A DNA stretch of 64,000 bases, from contig CAJMQU010000015.1 in the NCBI GenBank assembly GCA_905215555.1, positions 1 to 64,000 on the forward strand, given 5' to 3'. Shown here piece by piece: positions 46,115 through 54,950 of the stretch. The notes under the pieces are model-generated. The model ran no database searches. It was not told the DNA's origin and was given only the letters and a program-made list of their open reading frames with translations. Positions within the stretch are counted from its first letter, which is position 1. Each line of letters starts with the position of its first letter. This stretch comes from an uncultured bacterium (GTDB taxonomy: Bacteria > Bacteroidota > Bacteroidia > Bacteroidales > Bacteroidaceae). Both the position numbers and the translations under genes were made by a program.

Positions 46115-47050
46115 TCACCCCTTAAATATGTAATTCATTATAACCTTATTCGCCCGGTCCATCCGGCTATTCCCGAACCCTTTCATATACCCCTCGGTGG
46201 TGGTTACGGAAGCATGTCCCAGCCCTTCGGAAATGACCTCGATGGGAATGTGGCAATACCTGCCCACCGTAGCCCATGTATGCCGCGCACTGTACGAAGT
46301 CACTTTGCCTTGCACTTTCTTCCACAGGGCAAGCGCACGCAGTCTGCTGTTAAGCAGGCGCAATATCCGCTGGTAATCCCTGTAAGCGGCCATACCCTCC
46401 AGGTTCCCGTCCAGAAAACAAAGCAGGTAGGGTGAAGTGTCGTCCCGGTTCCGGTAGCGTTCCAGCAATTGCATGGCACGGCCGTCCACACGGGCGGATA
46501 GCGGCATACCCGTCTTCCGGCGGCGCAAGGTCAGATAACCGTCCTTCAGATCGGATTTCCGAAGGTGGGCAAGATCCACAAAGGGCATACCGTGGAAGCG
46601 GAACATCAGTTCCAGGCACGCGCGTGCCCATGCCATGCCGGGGGAAGTGATGTCAGGATCCCGTTCCACCAGTAACTTCTGCATATCGTCCCGTTCCAGC
46701 ACACGACGGTGGTCCGCCTTGCGCCCGGTGAACACGTCACGGAACTGGTGGGGGATGAAAGCCACCAGTTTACGGACCACAGCCCGGTTATAAACCGCCT
46801 GGAGCATACGCATATAGGTGGAGACGGTATTCCACGCCAGACCCTTCCCACCCTTATGGAGCAGGTAACCCTCATACGCCTTCAACCACAAGGGCGTGAT
46901 GCCGGATACGGGCAGCCCCTCGCCACCGAAAGCCATCACCGACCGAAGCACGCTGCCGCATACATGGGCGGTGCCGTACTGCCCGTTCATTTCGAGTTCA
47001 GCGACCACCGAACTCATAAATTTGTTTAAATAGACTGTTTTCATATTCAT
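46115..47050 (-). CDS. Tyrosine recombinase, likely invertase of the fimbrial switch
   Basis: A 311-residue tyrosine recombinase of the Bacteroides invertase type. The N-terminal SAM-like core-binding domain (about residues 1-110) is followed by the catalytic domain: RRRKTG with the beta-turn Lys, SYSARHTWAT with Arg II, GLGHAS and the nucleophile Tyr in EGYMKGF. At the usual Arg I position (RGM in relatives) this protein reads FRFHGM, so the first arginine is displaced by two residues. It lies beside the inverted repeats and is the obvious candidate to flip them. Confidence 0.85.
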   Translation of the reverse strand: MNMKTVYLNKFMSSVVAELEMNGQYGTAHVCGSVLRSVMAFGGEGLPVSGITPLWLKAYEGYLLHKGGKGLAWNTVSTYMRMLQAVYNRAVVRKLVAFIPHQFRDVFTGRKADHRRVLERDDMQKLLVERDPDITSPGMAWARACLELMFRFHGMPFVDLAHLRKSDLKDGYLTLRRRKTGMPLSARVDGRAMQLLERYRNRDDTSPYLLCFLDGNLEGMAAYRDYQRILRLLNSRLRALALWKKVQGKVTSYSARHTWATVGRYCHIPIEVISEGLGHASVTTTEGYMKGFGNSRMDRANKVIMNYIFKG

Positions 47051-47430
47051 TCATTTTTTCGCACGTTATCGCACGCGCATATACTACGTCACAAACAGGA
47101 GTCAAAGACAAATGTTTCGTTACAATACTATCTTTAGCCACTGCATTCAAGTCTTGTCAGAGATGTTAATTTGACAGATATTTGCACCAAAGGTTAGAGG
47201 CGGGTGCTTTGACCCGTAGAGGAACCATCCGTTCCTCTACGGGCAAGGCACCCTTCCTCGTAGAGAAACGACCCGCAGGTCGTAGAGCAACATCGACATA
47301 CCGTAATCATTGGATTTTCCATCGTTTGCCGGAGTAACACATCTGCCTTCTTCCACTGCTCCGAGGAACGTTCCCCGCCACAGGGACACAAACGTATGGA
47401 AATATTTTTCACTTCAAAACAATATACATA
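47051..47430. other. Non-coding spacer with hairpin repeat
   Basis: Beyond the hairpin copy at 47184-47246 I see a weaker variant (CGTAGAGAAACGACCCGCAGGTCGTAGAGC, split as two arms) at about 47259-47288 and nothing else of note. The minus-strand ORF across it is an artefact of the repeat. Confidence 0.5.
47184..47246. repeat. Hairpin repeat, copy 2 (fimbrial locus boundary)
   Basis: The same stem as copy 1 (CCCGTAGAGGAAC / GTTCCTCTACGGG) with loop CATCC in place of CATGC, in the same orientation, 8.46 kb from copy 1. Confidence 0.75.
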
Positions 47431-47883
47431 ATGATTACAGTTACCATTCAGGTGAAGCCCTATCTCGCGGCTTACCTGCAAAGCGCATACGCGCACTGCA
47501 CAGTGGAAGGTGCCATCCGTTTTACCAAAAATCAGAACCTTTACAGTTGCCTGCTACAGCTCACCACTCCCCGCCCCAAGGGCGTGTCGTGGCGGGACCA
47601 AGGGAATGTCACCCTCTCCCTGCCCTGCCCCAGCGTGGGGAAAGACCCGAGGACTTATAATTATCTGGGAGAGGAGGCCGTGAAGGTTCTGGAGCAGGAA
47701 ATCAACTATGAAATGAGAATGGATTATTACCGTTTCCTGCGCAGGAACAAGTTTAAAAACGGGATGATGTTCACAAGGGCCACAGAGTTGTATCTGGAAG
47801 AGCACGGGATGACGGAACTTATACCGGAAGAAACGCTACTGAAGAGTTATTTCCAGTGGGTGAAGAAGATGGAAAGAAAATAG
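47431..47883 (+). CDS. Hypothetical protein at the edge of the defence island
   Basis: A 150-residue cytoplasmic protein I do not recognise. It starts with a beta-rich segment (TVTIQVKPYLAAYLQSAY) and ends with a helical, basic part (YYRFLRRNKFKNG, then YFQWVKKMERK). Such proteins often occur in Bacteroides mobile regions. It is on the plus strand between the invertase locus and the RhuM gene. No function can be inferred. Confidence 0.6.
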   Translation: MITVTIQVKPYLAAYLQSAYAHCTVEGAIRFTKNQNLYSCLLQLTTPRPKGVSWRDQGNVTLSLPCPSVGKDPRTYNYLGEEAVKVLEQEINYEMRMDYYRFLRRNKFKNGMMFTRATELYLEEHGMTELIPEETLLKSYFQWVKKMERK

Positions 47884-47947
47884 AAGGGCATTTTCTTTAT
47901 GACACAGAAAACATCATCACTCATACCACTTATACAATTTATTTTTC

Positions 47948-47955
47948 TAACTTTG
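47948..47955 (+). promoter_or_regulatory. -7 box upstream of the RhuM gene
   Basis: TAACTTTG fits TAnnTTTG and lies about 69 bases before the start at 48024. No clear -33 element is seen. Confidence 0.4.
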
Positions 47956-48023
47956 TGAAATAAAAACATTGAGTATGACAGAACAAATCTTCATAGATTT
48001 CATCTAATTATAAATATCTACTT

Positions 48024-49004
48024 ATGAAAGAAAATAATGGAATCATCATCTATCAAGATGAAAACGGCATAACCAAAGTCAATGTACGCTTTTCTAATGA
48101 AGATGTTTGGTTGACTCAAAATCAGTTAGCCGAAATTTATGATACCACGCAGGAGAATATCTCTATGCATATCAAAAACATCTACGAGGATAAAGAATTG
48201 GATGAAAATCGAACTTATAAGAAATTCTTATTAGTTCGTCAAGAAGGTGCACGGCAAGTAAAACGCAACATCGACCATTACAACCTCGATGTAATTATCG
48301 CTTTGGGCTACCGAGTACAAAGCCAGATAGCTACCCGTTTCCGCCGATGGGCTACTGAACGTCTGCACGAATACATTCAGAAAGGCTTTACGATGGATGA
48401 TGATCGCTTGAAACAAGGTGGAAATCGCTATTTCCGTGAATTACTTCAACGTATACGTGATATTCGGGCATCAGAAAGAAACTTTTATCAACAAGTAACA
48501 GATATTTATGCTACTTCAACAGATTATGACCCAAGGGCAAACCTAACAAAACAATTTTTCGCCACAGTTCAAAACAAACTGCATTATGCCGTACATGAAC
48601 ATACAGCAGCAGAGATTATCTACGAACGAGTAGATAGTGATAAACCTTTGGTTGGCATGACCAACTTTAAAGGTGACTATATCACTCGTGATGATGTAAA
48701 GATAGCCAAAAACTATTTGACAGAAGGTGAGCTGCAACGGCTAAACTTGCTCGTTTCACAGTTCTTGGATTTCGCAGAATTCCAGGCATTGGAACAACGT
48801 CCAATGAGAATGCAAGATTGGATTCAAGCATTAGACCGACAGATTATCAATCTACAACGGAAACTTTTGGAAGGAAAAGGCTCTATCTCTCACAAACAAG
48901 CAATAGAGAAAGCAGAATATGAGTTTACTATTTATCGCAAACGTGAGATGGAACAGTTGGAAAGCGACTTTGATAAAATGATTAAAAATCTTCCGAAGCA
49001 ATGA
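48024..49004 (+). CDS. RhuM family virulence/defence protein
   Basis: A 326-residue protein of the RhuM family. The N-terminal part has a helix-turn-helix-like motif (VWLTQNQLAEIYDTTQENISMHI), then the family core NLDVIIALGYRVQSQIATRFRRWATERLHEYIQKGF. Its biochemical activity is unknown. RhuM genes are often found beside restriction and toxin-antitoxin genes. Here it precedes a DUF262 protein by about 100 bases and an OLD-family nuclease, so a defence role is plausible. Confidence 0.85.
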   Translation: MKENNGIIIYQDENGITKVNVRFSNEDVWLTQNQLAEIYDTTQENISMHIKNIYEDKELDENRTYKKFLLVRQEGARQVKRNIDHYNLDVIIALGYRVQSQIATRFRRWATERLHEYIQKGFTMDDDRLKQGGNRYFRELLQRIRDIRASERNFYQQVTDIYATSTDYDPRANLTKQFFATVQNKLHYAVHEHTAAEIIYERVDSDKPLVGMTNFKGDYITRDDVKIAKNYLTEGELQRLNLLVSQFLDFAEFQALEQRPMRMQDWIQALDRQIINLQRKLLEGKGSISHKQAIEKAEYEFTIYRKREMEQLESDFDKMIKNLPKQ

Positions 49005-49105
49005 AATCTAAGTCTTTGCAAAGAACCTTGATATTGCGAACGAAATAGTAGCATCTACAAAACTTCCAATTTGATACATTATTGAACTTAGTAAAGTAAA
49101 TAGAT

Positions 49106-50920
49106 ATGGCCGAAAAATACAACGCATCCAATATTGCATTGGAACAGATACTAAATTTCATTAAGTCCGGAGAAATTGCCATTCCGGAAATTCAACGCCC
49201 TTTCGTGTGGAAACCTAAACAAGTGCGCGATTTGATAGATTCGCTTTATACCGGATATCCAACCGGATATCTCATCATTTCACAAAGTCCTAACATGAAG
49301 TTGAAAAATGGAAGTCTTTCAGAAGGAAAAAAGATAATGATAGATGGGCAACAGCGAGTGACAGCATTAATGACGGCTATCATGGGTTTGGAAGTTATCA
49401 ATGCAAACTTTGAGAAAAAAAGAATAAAAATAGCATTCAACCCTTTGGCTAATCCGGAGAATGATGAAGAGTTATTCAAAGTACAAGATAATGCAATTTT
49501 AAGAGATAGACGATGGATTGCAGATATTGCAGAAGTGTTTAAACCTACATTTGATTTATGGCAATTCGTGAATGACTATTGCATTGCAAATAGTGAAATA
49601 AATGGTAGCGAATTAAATAAAATACTCATGCGGCTCATGGATATTAAGAACCGCCAAATAGGAGTGATTACATTAGACAAAGAACTCACTATTGACGAAG
49701 TTACTGAAATATTTATCCGCATCAACAGCCAAGGCGCCAAACTAAACCAGGCAGATTTTGCTATGTCAAAAATCGCGGCCAATACAAACTATGGTGGCAA
49801 TATGCTAAGAAAAACCATAGATTATTTCTCACACCTGGCTGTACAACCAGATTGGTATACAGATATGTGTAAAGATACGGAGTTCATGGCTACTCCCTTT
49901 GCAGAGAAACTGAAATGGCTGAAGGATGATCGGGAGGAAATATTCGATCCGGATTATAACGACATTCTCCGTATAGCTTTTATGTATAAGTTTGGCCGTG
50001 CAAAAATGAGAGATTTAGTAAGTTTATTGGGTGGGCGTGATTTTGAGACCCGCGAATATAAAGAAGAAATTGCAGAAACATCATTCCAGAAACTGGCAGA
50101 GGGAGTTTTGGGATTTATGAACGAATATACATTCCGTAATTTCGTATTAACAATTAAGTCTGCCGGATTTGTAACCAACAAACTTATCAATTCACAAATG
50201 ACTCTTGATTTTGCCTATACCCTTTATCTCATACTTAATGCTGATCCTAATATTGATAAGGTTAAAATCAAGCATTATGTTGCAAAATGGTATGTGATGA
50301 CAACTTTAACCAGCAGATATATTACATCGCCCGAAACGGTTATGGATGCAGATATACGAAAAATCAAGGAAAGAGGTTTTCTTACATATTTTGAAGAAGT
50401 TGAAGCAGCCGATTTATCTGACACCTTTTGGAATGTGGGATTAGTCCAAAATCTGGAAACCTCAGCCATCAATAGTCCGTATTTTAATATTTATTTAGCG
50501 GCTCAGATTTATAGTGGCGATAGTGCTTTATTTACCAATGGAAGCAAAATAGGTGACTTGATCACAGTTATTGGAGATGTGCATCATATATTTCCCAAAA
50601 AATATCTAATCAGAAATGGTTGGACAGAAAAATCTAAATATAATCAAATAGCAAATTATACATATCTTGATACTCAAGTAAATAAAGCTGTTTCCGATGA
50701 TGCACCTTATATTTATTTCAGCAAAGCATTTGAACAATGTGAAACGAAACTGATTGTCTATGGAAATATAACCAACCGGGAAACACTCTTAGAAAATCTA
50801 ACAGAAAACAGCATTCCATCAACCATTATTGATATGGAACATACTGATTATGATCACTTTTTAAATGAACGTCGCAAACTGATGGCAAACAAGATTAGAA
50901 ATTATTATTACAATTTATAA
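49106..50920 (+). CDS. DUF262 protein with C-terminal HNH-like domain (GmrSD-like)
   Basis: A 604-residue protein with an N-terminal DUF262 domain (IPEIQRPFVWKPKQVRDLIDSL, YPTGYLI, MIDGQQRVTALMTAI), which binds and hydrolyses nucleotide, and a C-terminal segment VHHIFPKKYLI...NQIANYTYL that resembles the HNH/DUF1524 nuclease of GmrSD type IV restriction enzymes. Such enzymes cut modified phage DNA. It is in the same direction as RhuM (101 bases upstream) and the OLD gene (24 bases downstream), probably one operon. Confidence 0.82.
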   Translation: MAEKYNASNIALEQILNFIKSGEIAIPEIQRPFVWKPKQVRDLIDSLYTGYPTGYLIISQSPNMKLKNGSLSEGKKIMIDGQQRVTALMTAIMGLEVINANFEKKRIKIAFNPLANPENDEELFKVQDNAILRDRRWIADIAEVFKPTFDLWQFVNDYCIANSEINGSELNKILMRLMDIKNRQIGVITLDKELTIDEVTEIFIRINSQGAKLNQADFAMSKIAANTNYGGNMLRKTIDYFSHLAVQPDWYTDMCKDTEFMATPFAEKLKWLKDDREEIFDPDYNDILRIAFMYKFGRAKMRDLVSLLGGRDFETREYKEEIAETSFQKLAEGVLGFMNEYTFRNFVLTIKSAGFVTNKLINSQMTLDFAYTLYLILNADPNIDKVKIKHYVAKWYVMTTLTSRYITSPETVMDADIRKIKERGFLTYFEEVEAADLSDTFWNVGLVQNLETSAINSPYFNIYLAAQIYSGDSALFTNGSKIGDLITVIGDVHHIFPKKYLIRNGWTEKSKYNQIANYTYLDTQVNKAVSDDAPYIYFSKAFEQCETKLIVYGNITNRETLLENLTENSIPSTIIDMEHTDYDHFLNERRKLMANKIRNYYYNL

Positions 50921-50944
50921 ATCACCCCAATAATTCATCCGAAT

Positions 50945-52687
50945 ATGAAACTAGTTAAATTTAAAGTTAAAAATTTTAGAGGACTAAAAGGCGAACACAA
51001 TGAGATCCTATTTAAAAAGTCCGATATAATATTCTTAATAGGACAAAACAACACAGGAAAATCTACATTTCTAAGAGCCTATGAATTTTTCACAAGTTCC
51101 AAACAGAAAGCATCTCTTGACGATTTTTACAATCAAGACGTTACTAATGTTATAGAAATGGAAGGATGGTTTGAATTAGAAAAAGATGACGATAAAGACA
51201 AATCATACTATTCAAAAACGGATCCAGATTGGGCTAATAAGTGGGTGAATAAAGACGGCTATATCAAGATAAAAAAAGAGTGGAATACAGCAAACCAAGA
51301 CTTTAAGAAATATACATTTTCTCCTGATGAAGAAAAGTGGGTATTGAATGGGTTTGGAGGATTTGATAGTTTATTTGTAAAAGCAGCTCCTACCCCCATC
51401 TCAATAAATGCAATGGAAGACGAAGCTTCTTTAGGAGAAAAAGTCAATAAGTTAATCCAAGACCAATACTTGAAAACATTAAAAGACAGTCATCAAGAAC
51501 AATATGAAAAGGTTCTTCAAGAAATACGTCACTTGCAAAATTGCGTGATTGAATGCGCTACAATTCAGCAACAAGATGAGCTACTCAATCAATCTTTCAA
51601 ACATGTTTTCGATGGATTAAAGCTCAGCATAGAAGTTAATAGTTCAGAAAACATAAAAGTAGAAGACCTTTTAAAGAAAAATCATACAATTACTATACAA
51701 AAAGATGGTATAGATAGGAAAGATTCTTTCCAAAGAAGTGGTCATGGAATCATACGACAAGCTCTTTTCAATTTTATCACATTTTTATTAAATATGCAAG
51801 AAGGGGCACATCGCAAAGAATATATTATTCTATACGAAGAACCCGAACTTTTTTTACATCCCAAAATCACCTTTAAGTTACGTGAAGAACTATATAATTT
51901 AGCAGCTCCTGATAAACCATATCAAATATTATGTGCGACACATTCTCCTATGATGATTGACATATCGAAAGATCATTCTTCACTCATAAGAGTTGTCAAA
52001 AAGGAGAATGAAGAAACAATCACATATCAAGTGCAAACTGGGGTGTATACAGAAAAGTATTCAAAAGAGAGAATACAGATGATAAATAGGTTTAATCCTC
52101 ATATATGTGAAGTATTCTATGCAGACAAAGTTTTATTAGTGGAAGGAGACACAGAAGCAATTGTGTACAGAGAATTATTAAATAAATTCTTTTCTGATAA
52201 AGAAGTGTTTGTTCTAAACACAGGTTCAAAGATGAATATTCCATTTTTTCAAGATATTCTCACAGCATTTCATATCAAACATTATCCTATTCATGACGTT
52301 GATTCTAAATTAATCAACACAGTTAATGGATTGAAAACAAATGCAGCATGGAGTATTAATAACAAAATATGGGAGAAAGTAAAAACGGCTAATGCTGTTG
52401 AGAAAGGATTATCAAACAGATATGTCCATAATGCAAACTTTGAGAATGCACATAAATACAATTTATCAAATGGCAAGGATAAGCCTTTAAATGCATTTCT
52501 TTTTGTTGAAACAATAAAAAGAGCTGACGAAGATATACCATGCTTAAATTGGCTAAAAGATATATTGGGTGAATGTAAAACTATTCATGATCAGGATTAT
52601 GTAGAATCTATAGCAAAAACAATTGAATGTATTGAAAATGAAAAAAAGACATATCAAACAATTCAGATAGATGGTTTAAATGTATAA
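50945..52687 (+). CDS. OLD-family ATP-dependent endonuclease
   Basis: A 580-residue protein with an N-terminal ABC-type ATPase (Walker A GQNNTGKS at 33-40, Walker B IILYEEPELFLHP near 300, CATHSP) and a C-terminal TOPRIM nuclease domain (LLVEGDTEAIVYRE near 400; HDVDS). OLD nucleases act in phage defence, sometimes with a partner protein, as in Gabija. Here the gene overlaps the start of a small downstream gene, and the DUF262 protein upstream is a likely partner. AT-rich composition compared with its neighbours suggests horizontal transfer. Confidence 0.85.
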   Translation: MKLVKFKVKNFRGLKGEHNEILFKKSDIIFLIGQNNTGKSTFLRAYEFFTSSKQKASLDDFYNQDVTNVIEMEGWFELEKDDDKDKSYYSKTDPDWANKWVNKDGYIKIKKEWNTANQDFKKYTFSPDEEKWVLNGFGGFDSLFVKAAPTPISINAMEDEASLGEKVNKLIQDQYLKTLKDSHQEQYEKVLQEIRHLQNCVIECATIQQQDELLNQSFKHVFDGLKLSIEVNSSENIKVEDLLKKNHTITIQKDGIDRKDSFQRSGHGIIRQALFNFITFLLNMQEGAHRKEYIILYEEPELFLHPKITFKLREELYNLAAPDKPYQILCATHSPMMIDISKDHSSLIRVVKKENEETITYQVQTGVYTEKYSKERIQMINRFNPHICEVFYADKVLLVEGDTEAIVYRELLNKFFSDKEVFVLNTGSKMNIPFFQDILTAFHIKHYPIHDVDSKLINTVNGLKTNAAWSINNKIWEKVKTANAVEKGLSNRYVHNANFENAHKYNLSNGKDKPLNAFLFVETIKRADEDIPCLNWLKDILGECKTIHDQDYVESIAKTIECIENEKKTYQTIQIDGLNV

Positions 52688-53085
52688 AATTGAATTATTA
52701 CCCGCATCTACTATCACCCTCAATGAAAAAACATTCGAAAAACGGTATGGACTGAAATGTGCCAAACCATTAATCCGCATACGTTTTCTGGATAGTACCT
52801 TAGCTCCTGGCTCCTGCTGGACAGAGGTATCTCTTCCATTACCAGATTTCCAACGTCTGAACTGCGCTTGCAAATACGTATTTATTACGGAAAATAAAAT
52901 GAATTTCCTAACCTTACCACTGCAACCAGTATTGCCGTATGGAGCGGGGGAGGCTTCAATATCAATTTCCTGATTTGGAAGAGTATGATCTATATCGTTT
53001 CTTGCAAGAAAACAATTTTCGGTTAGAGCAGGAACAAATACCAAATGAAGACTCTATAAAGAAGATAAAGCAGACTGTCGTTTAG
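52680..53085 (+). pseudogene. Frameshifted small gene coupled to the OLD nuclease
   Basis: The ATG at 52680 overlaps the OLD stop by 8 bases. The first frame (MYKIELLPASTITLNEK...) stops at 52973, but coding continues in the next frame (QYQFPDLEEYDLYRFL) to a stop at 53083-53085. The frames meet near a run of five G at 52947-52951, so a one-base slip is the likely cause. If repaired, it would give about 134 residues of unknown function. A sequencing slip cannot be excluded. Confidence 0.55.
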
Positions 53086-53105
53086 TAGATAGTCTGCTTT
53101 CATTT
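53067..53105 (+). terminator. Intrinsic terminator after the OLD operon
   Basis: AAAGCAGACT and AGTCTGCTTT form a 10-bp stem around a 14-base loop that includes the stop codon of the frameshifted gene, followed by CATTTCC. It would also serve the convergent SWIM gene. Confidence 0.7.
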
Positions 53106-53147
53106 CCGACAAGTTCGAATAAAAGATAACAGGCAAATAAGATATGG

Positions 53148-54902
53148 CTAGAACTCTCCCAATTCCTGCATCATCGCCGGACGACGTTTATACAAAACCC
53201 TGAATTCGTCCACCAATTGCTTCACAGCCTCCTTCCCTCCATTCAATTTCCGCATCCCCCGTAGCACCCGAGCTATATACTCATAATGACTCCGTCCCAA
53301 ATTTTTCTCCGCATAAATGCGAAGATCATCCGTAAACAGAGAAAGCATTTCAGAGGAATGGGTGGCATTCAGATGGGAAGCATACTGCACAAGAGCGTCC
53401 AAACGCCTGTATTCCACGGTAGATAGAAAGCTGAATAATTTATCATACTCTTTTTCTTCTATATAAATCTCCGCTTTAGTATTTCCACTCCCCCAGTAAT
53501 CAAAGAAGGTGGTTTCCTGCAACAATGTGCTCAAATACTCCTTCCAATCCGTAGAAGATATCAACGATTTAAGCTTATGGTAATAATCCAGACTTCCATT
53601 CGTATGAATAAATAATAATCGACACATCTCAATAACCTTGGTGATATCATGCACTTCTTCATAAATGGAAAGCAATTGTTCCCGCCACTCTCTTAATATA
53701 CTATACTCTCCTGCCTTCTCAGCTATCACTATCCCCTCATTCAGCATACTGATAGCCTTCTCATAACATTTCCCATCCAGTAATTTTTCAGCTTCCCGTC
53801 TTCTTATTTCAGGTAAATACAAGAATTCAGAAAGCGTAGCTTCAGCCTCAACCGTCTTACCCAGCTCTTCCAATATTTCTACCTTCCGAAGTACTAATTT
53901 ATAAAGTTCCCGGTGTTCTTTCCTCTCCTCTATAAGATGGTTTATACTTAACAAAGCCTCTTCCTTGGATTGTACCGAAAGCATAATCTGCTGCACCAGT
54001 TCATCCATGTCATAAAGTTCATATTCACGATATGTCGCCATTTTGGATATTTTGGTGGCTTCATTCAATATATTCTCCTTCAAGACCTGTGATGCACCCG
54101 AATGCTTAACTATTTCGAGCAATAAATCTCCGGCATCTTCACAACTGATTTCAAAATCAATGTCGCCATCATTATACAGAAAATCTTCTTCAATATAATT
54201 ATTCCCTATAGAGCGAAGTATCTGGAGTGCAATTGTCGCCGCCTCTTCCAAATCCTGCCGTTGAAGCAACAGAGTTGCTTTAGCCAGATATCCATCTACT
54301 TTACCAGATACCTCATACCAGTTAATCTCAGGTTCATAATACCTTCCTCGCTTGGAACCATTTTTATATGCAGAGTTAAAACACTTCTCAATCTCCATTT
54401 GATAGTCCACTGAGAGTTTGGCTACCGGTTTCTTCGGCAAAAACGTTTCAAGCAGCGCTGATTTAAAATCAGAATGTGAAGAAGCATATTTCAGAACAAA
54501 ATCGGATAACTTATCCGGCTCTGCAAATAAAAGAATCTGCTCCACTTCTTCATCCATCACCATTTTAGCCGCATTCTTTTCCGGTATGCTTACTTGAGAA
54601 TCAGCTTCTTTAGCTGACAAGAAACTGGCTACTTTATTTCGACTGTCACGAATTGCCAGAAGCGTAGCTACCACATGTTTACAAATGTTTCCATCGTAGG
54701 GACAATCACACTCCCAAGCAACAATCTCATTCCCTTCCATAGATACAGTTACCTCATAATTCTCCGTACCGCAAACCGTTGCAATCCATTCACCCGGAGA
54801 TTCCTCTTCTATCTCCAACACAGCATCAGACTCATAATAGTCTTCGCCACGCATCAAAATCTTAGGAAGAACATACTTTTCAAAATTAGATATTGTTATC
54901 AT
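53148..54902 (-). CDS. SWIM zinc-finger protein downstream of jetD
   Basis: A 584-residue protein with an N-terminal SWIM zinc finger: Cys65, Cys67, Cys74 and His76 in WECDCPYDGNICKH. The rest is helical, with TPR-like repeats (about 150-560). SWIM domains bind DNA or proteins. It starts 48 bases after the jetD stop and runs the same way, with no promoter or terminator between, so it looks like a fifth gene of the Wadjet operon. Whether it functions in the system is unknown. Confidence 0.78.
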   Translation of the reverse strand: MITISNFEKYVLPKILMRGEDYYESDAVLEIEEESPGEWIATVCGTENYEVTVSMEGNEIVAWECDCPYDGNICKHVVATLLAIRDSRNKVASFLSAKEADSQVSIPEKNAAKMVMDEEVEQILLFAEPDKLSDFVLKYASSHSDFKSALLETFLPKKPVAKLSVDYQMEIEKCFNSAYKNGSKRGRYYEPEINWYEVSGKVDGYLAKATLLLQRQDLEEAATIALQILRSIGNNYIEEDFLYNDGDIDFEISCEDAGDLLLEIVKHSGASQVLKENILNEATKISKMATYREYELYDMDELVQQIMLSVQSKEEALLSINHLIEERKEHRELYKLVLRKVEILEELGKTVEAEATLSEFLYLPEIRRREAEKLLDGKCYEKAISMLNEGIVIAEKAGEYSILREWREQLLSIYEEVHDITKVIEMCRLLFIHTNGSLDYYHKLKSLISSTDWKEYLSTLLQETTFFDYWGSGNTKAEIYIEEKEYDKLFSFLSTVEYRRLDALVQYASHLNATHSSEMLSLFTDDLRIYAEKNLGRSHYEYIARVLRGMRKLNGGKEAVKQLVDEFRVLYKRRPAMMQELGEF

Positions 54903-54950
54903 AAAATATAGATTCTACTTATTCTTGTTATCAAAATCAGCCATCTCTCG

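Noticed and set aside
38725..47246. Composite transposon
   Set aside because: The flanking repeats lack a transposase and lie in the same orientation; only a locus boundary is supported.
47194..47496. Minus-strand ORF of 100 codons
   Set aside because: It crosses a hairpin repeat and overlaps the better supported plus-strand gene at 47431; its C-terminus is repeat-encoded.
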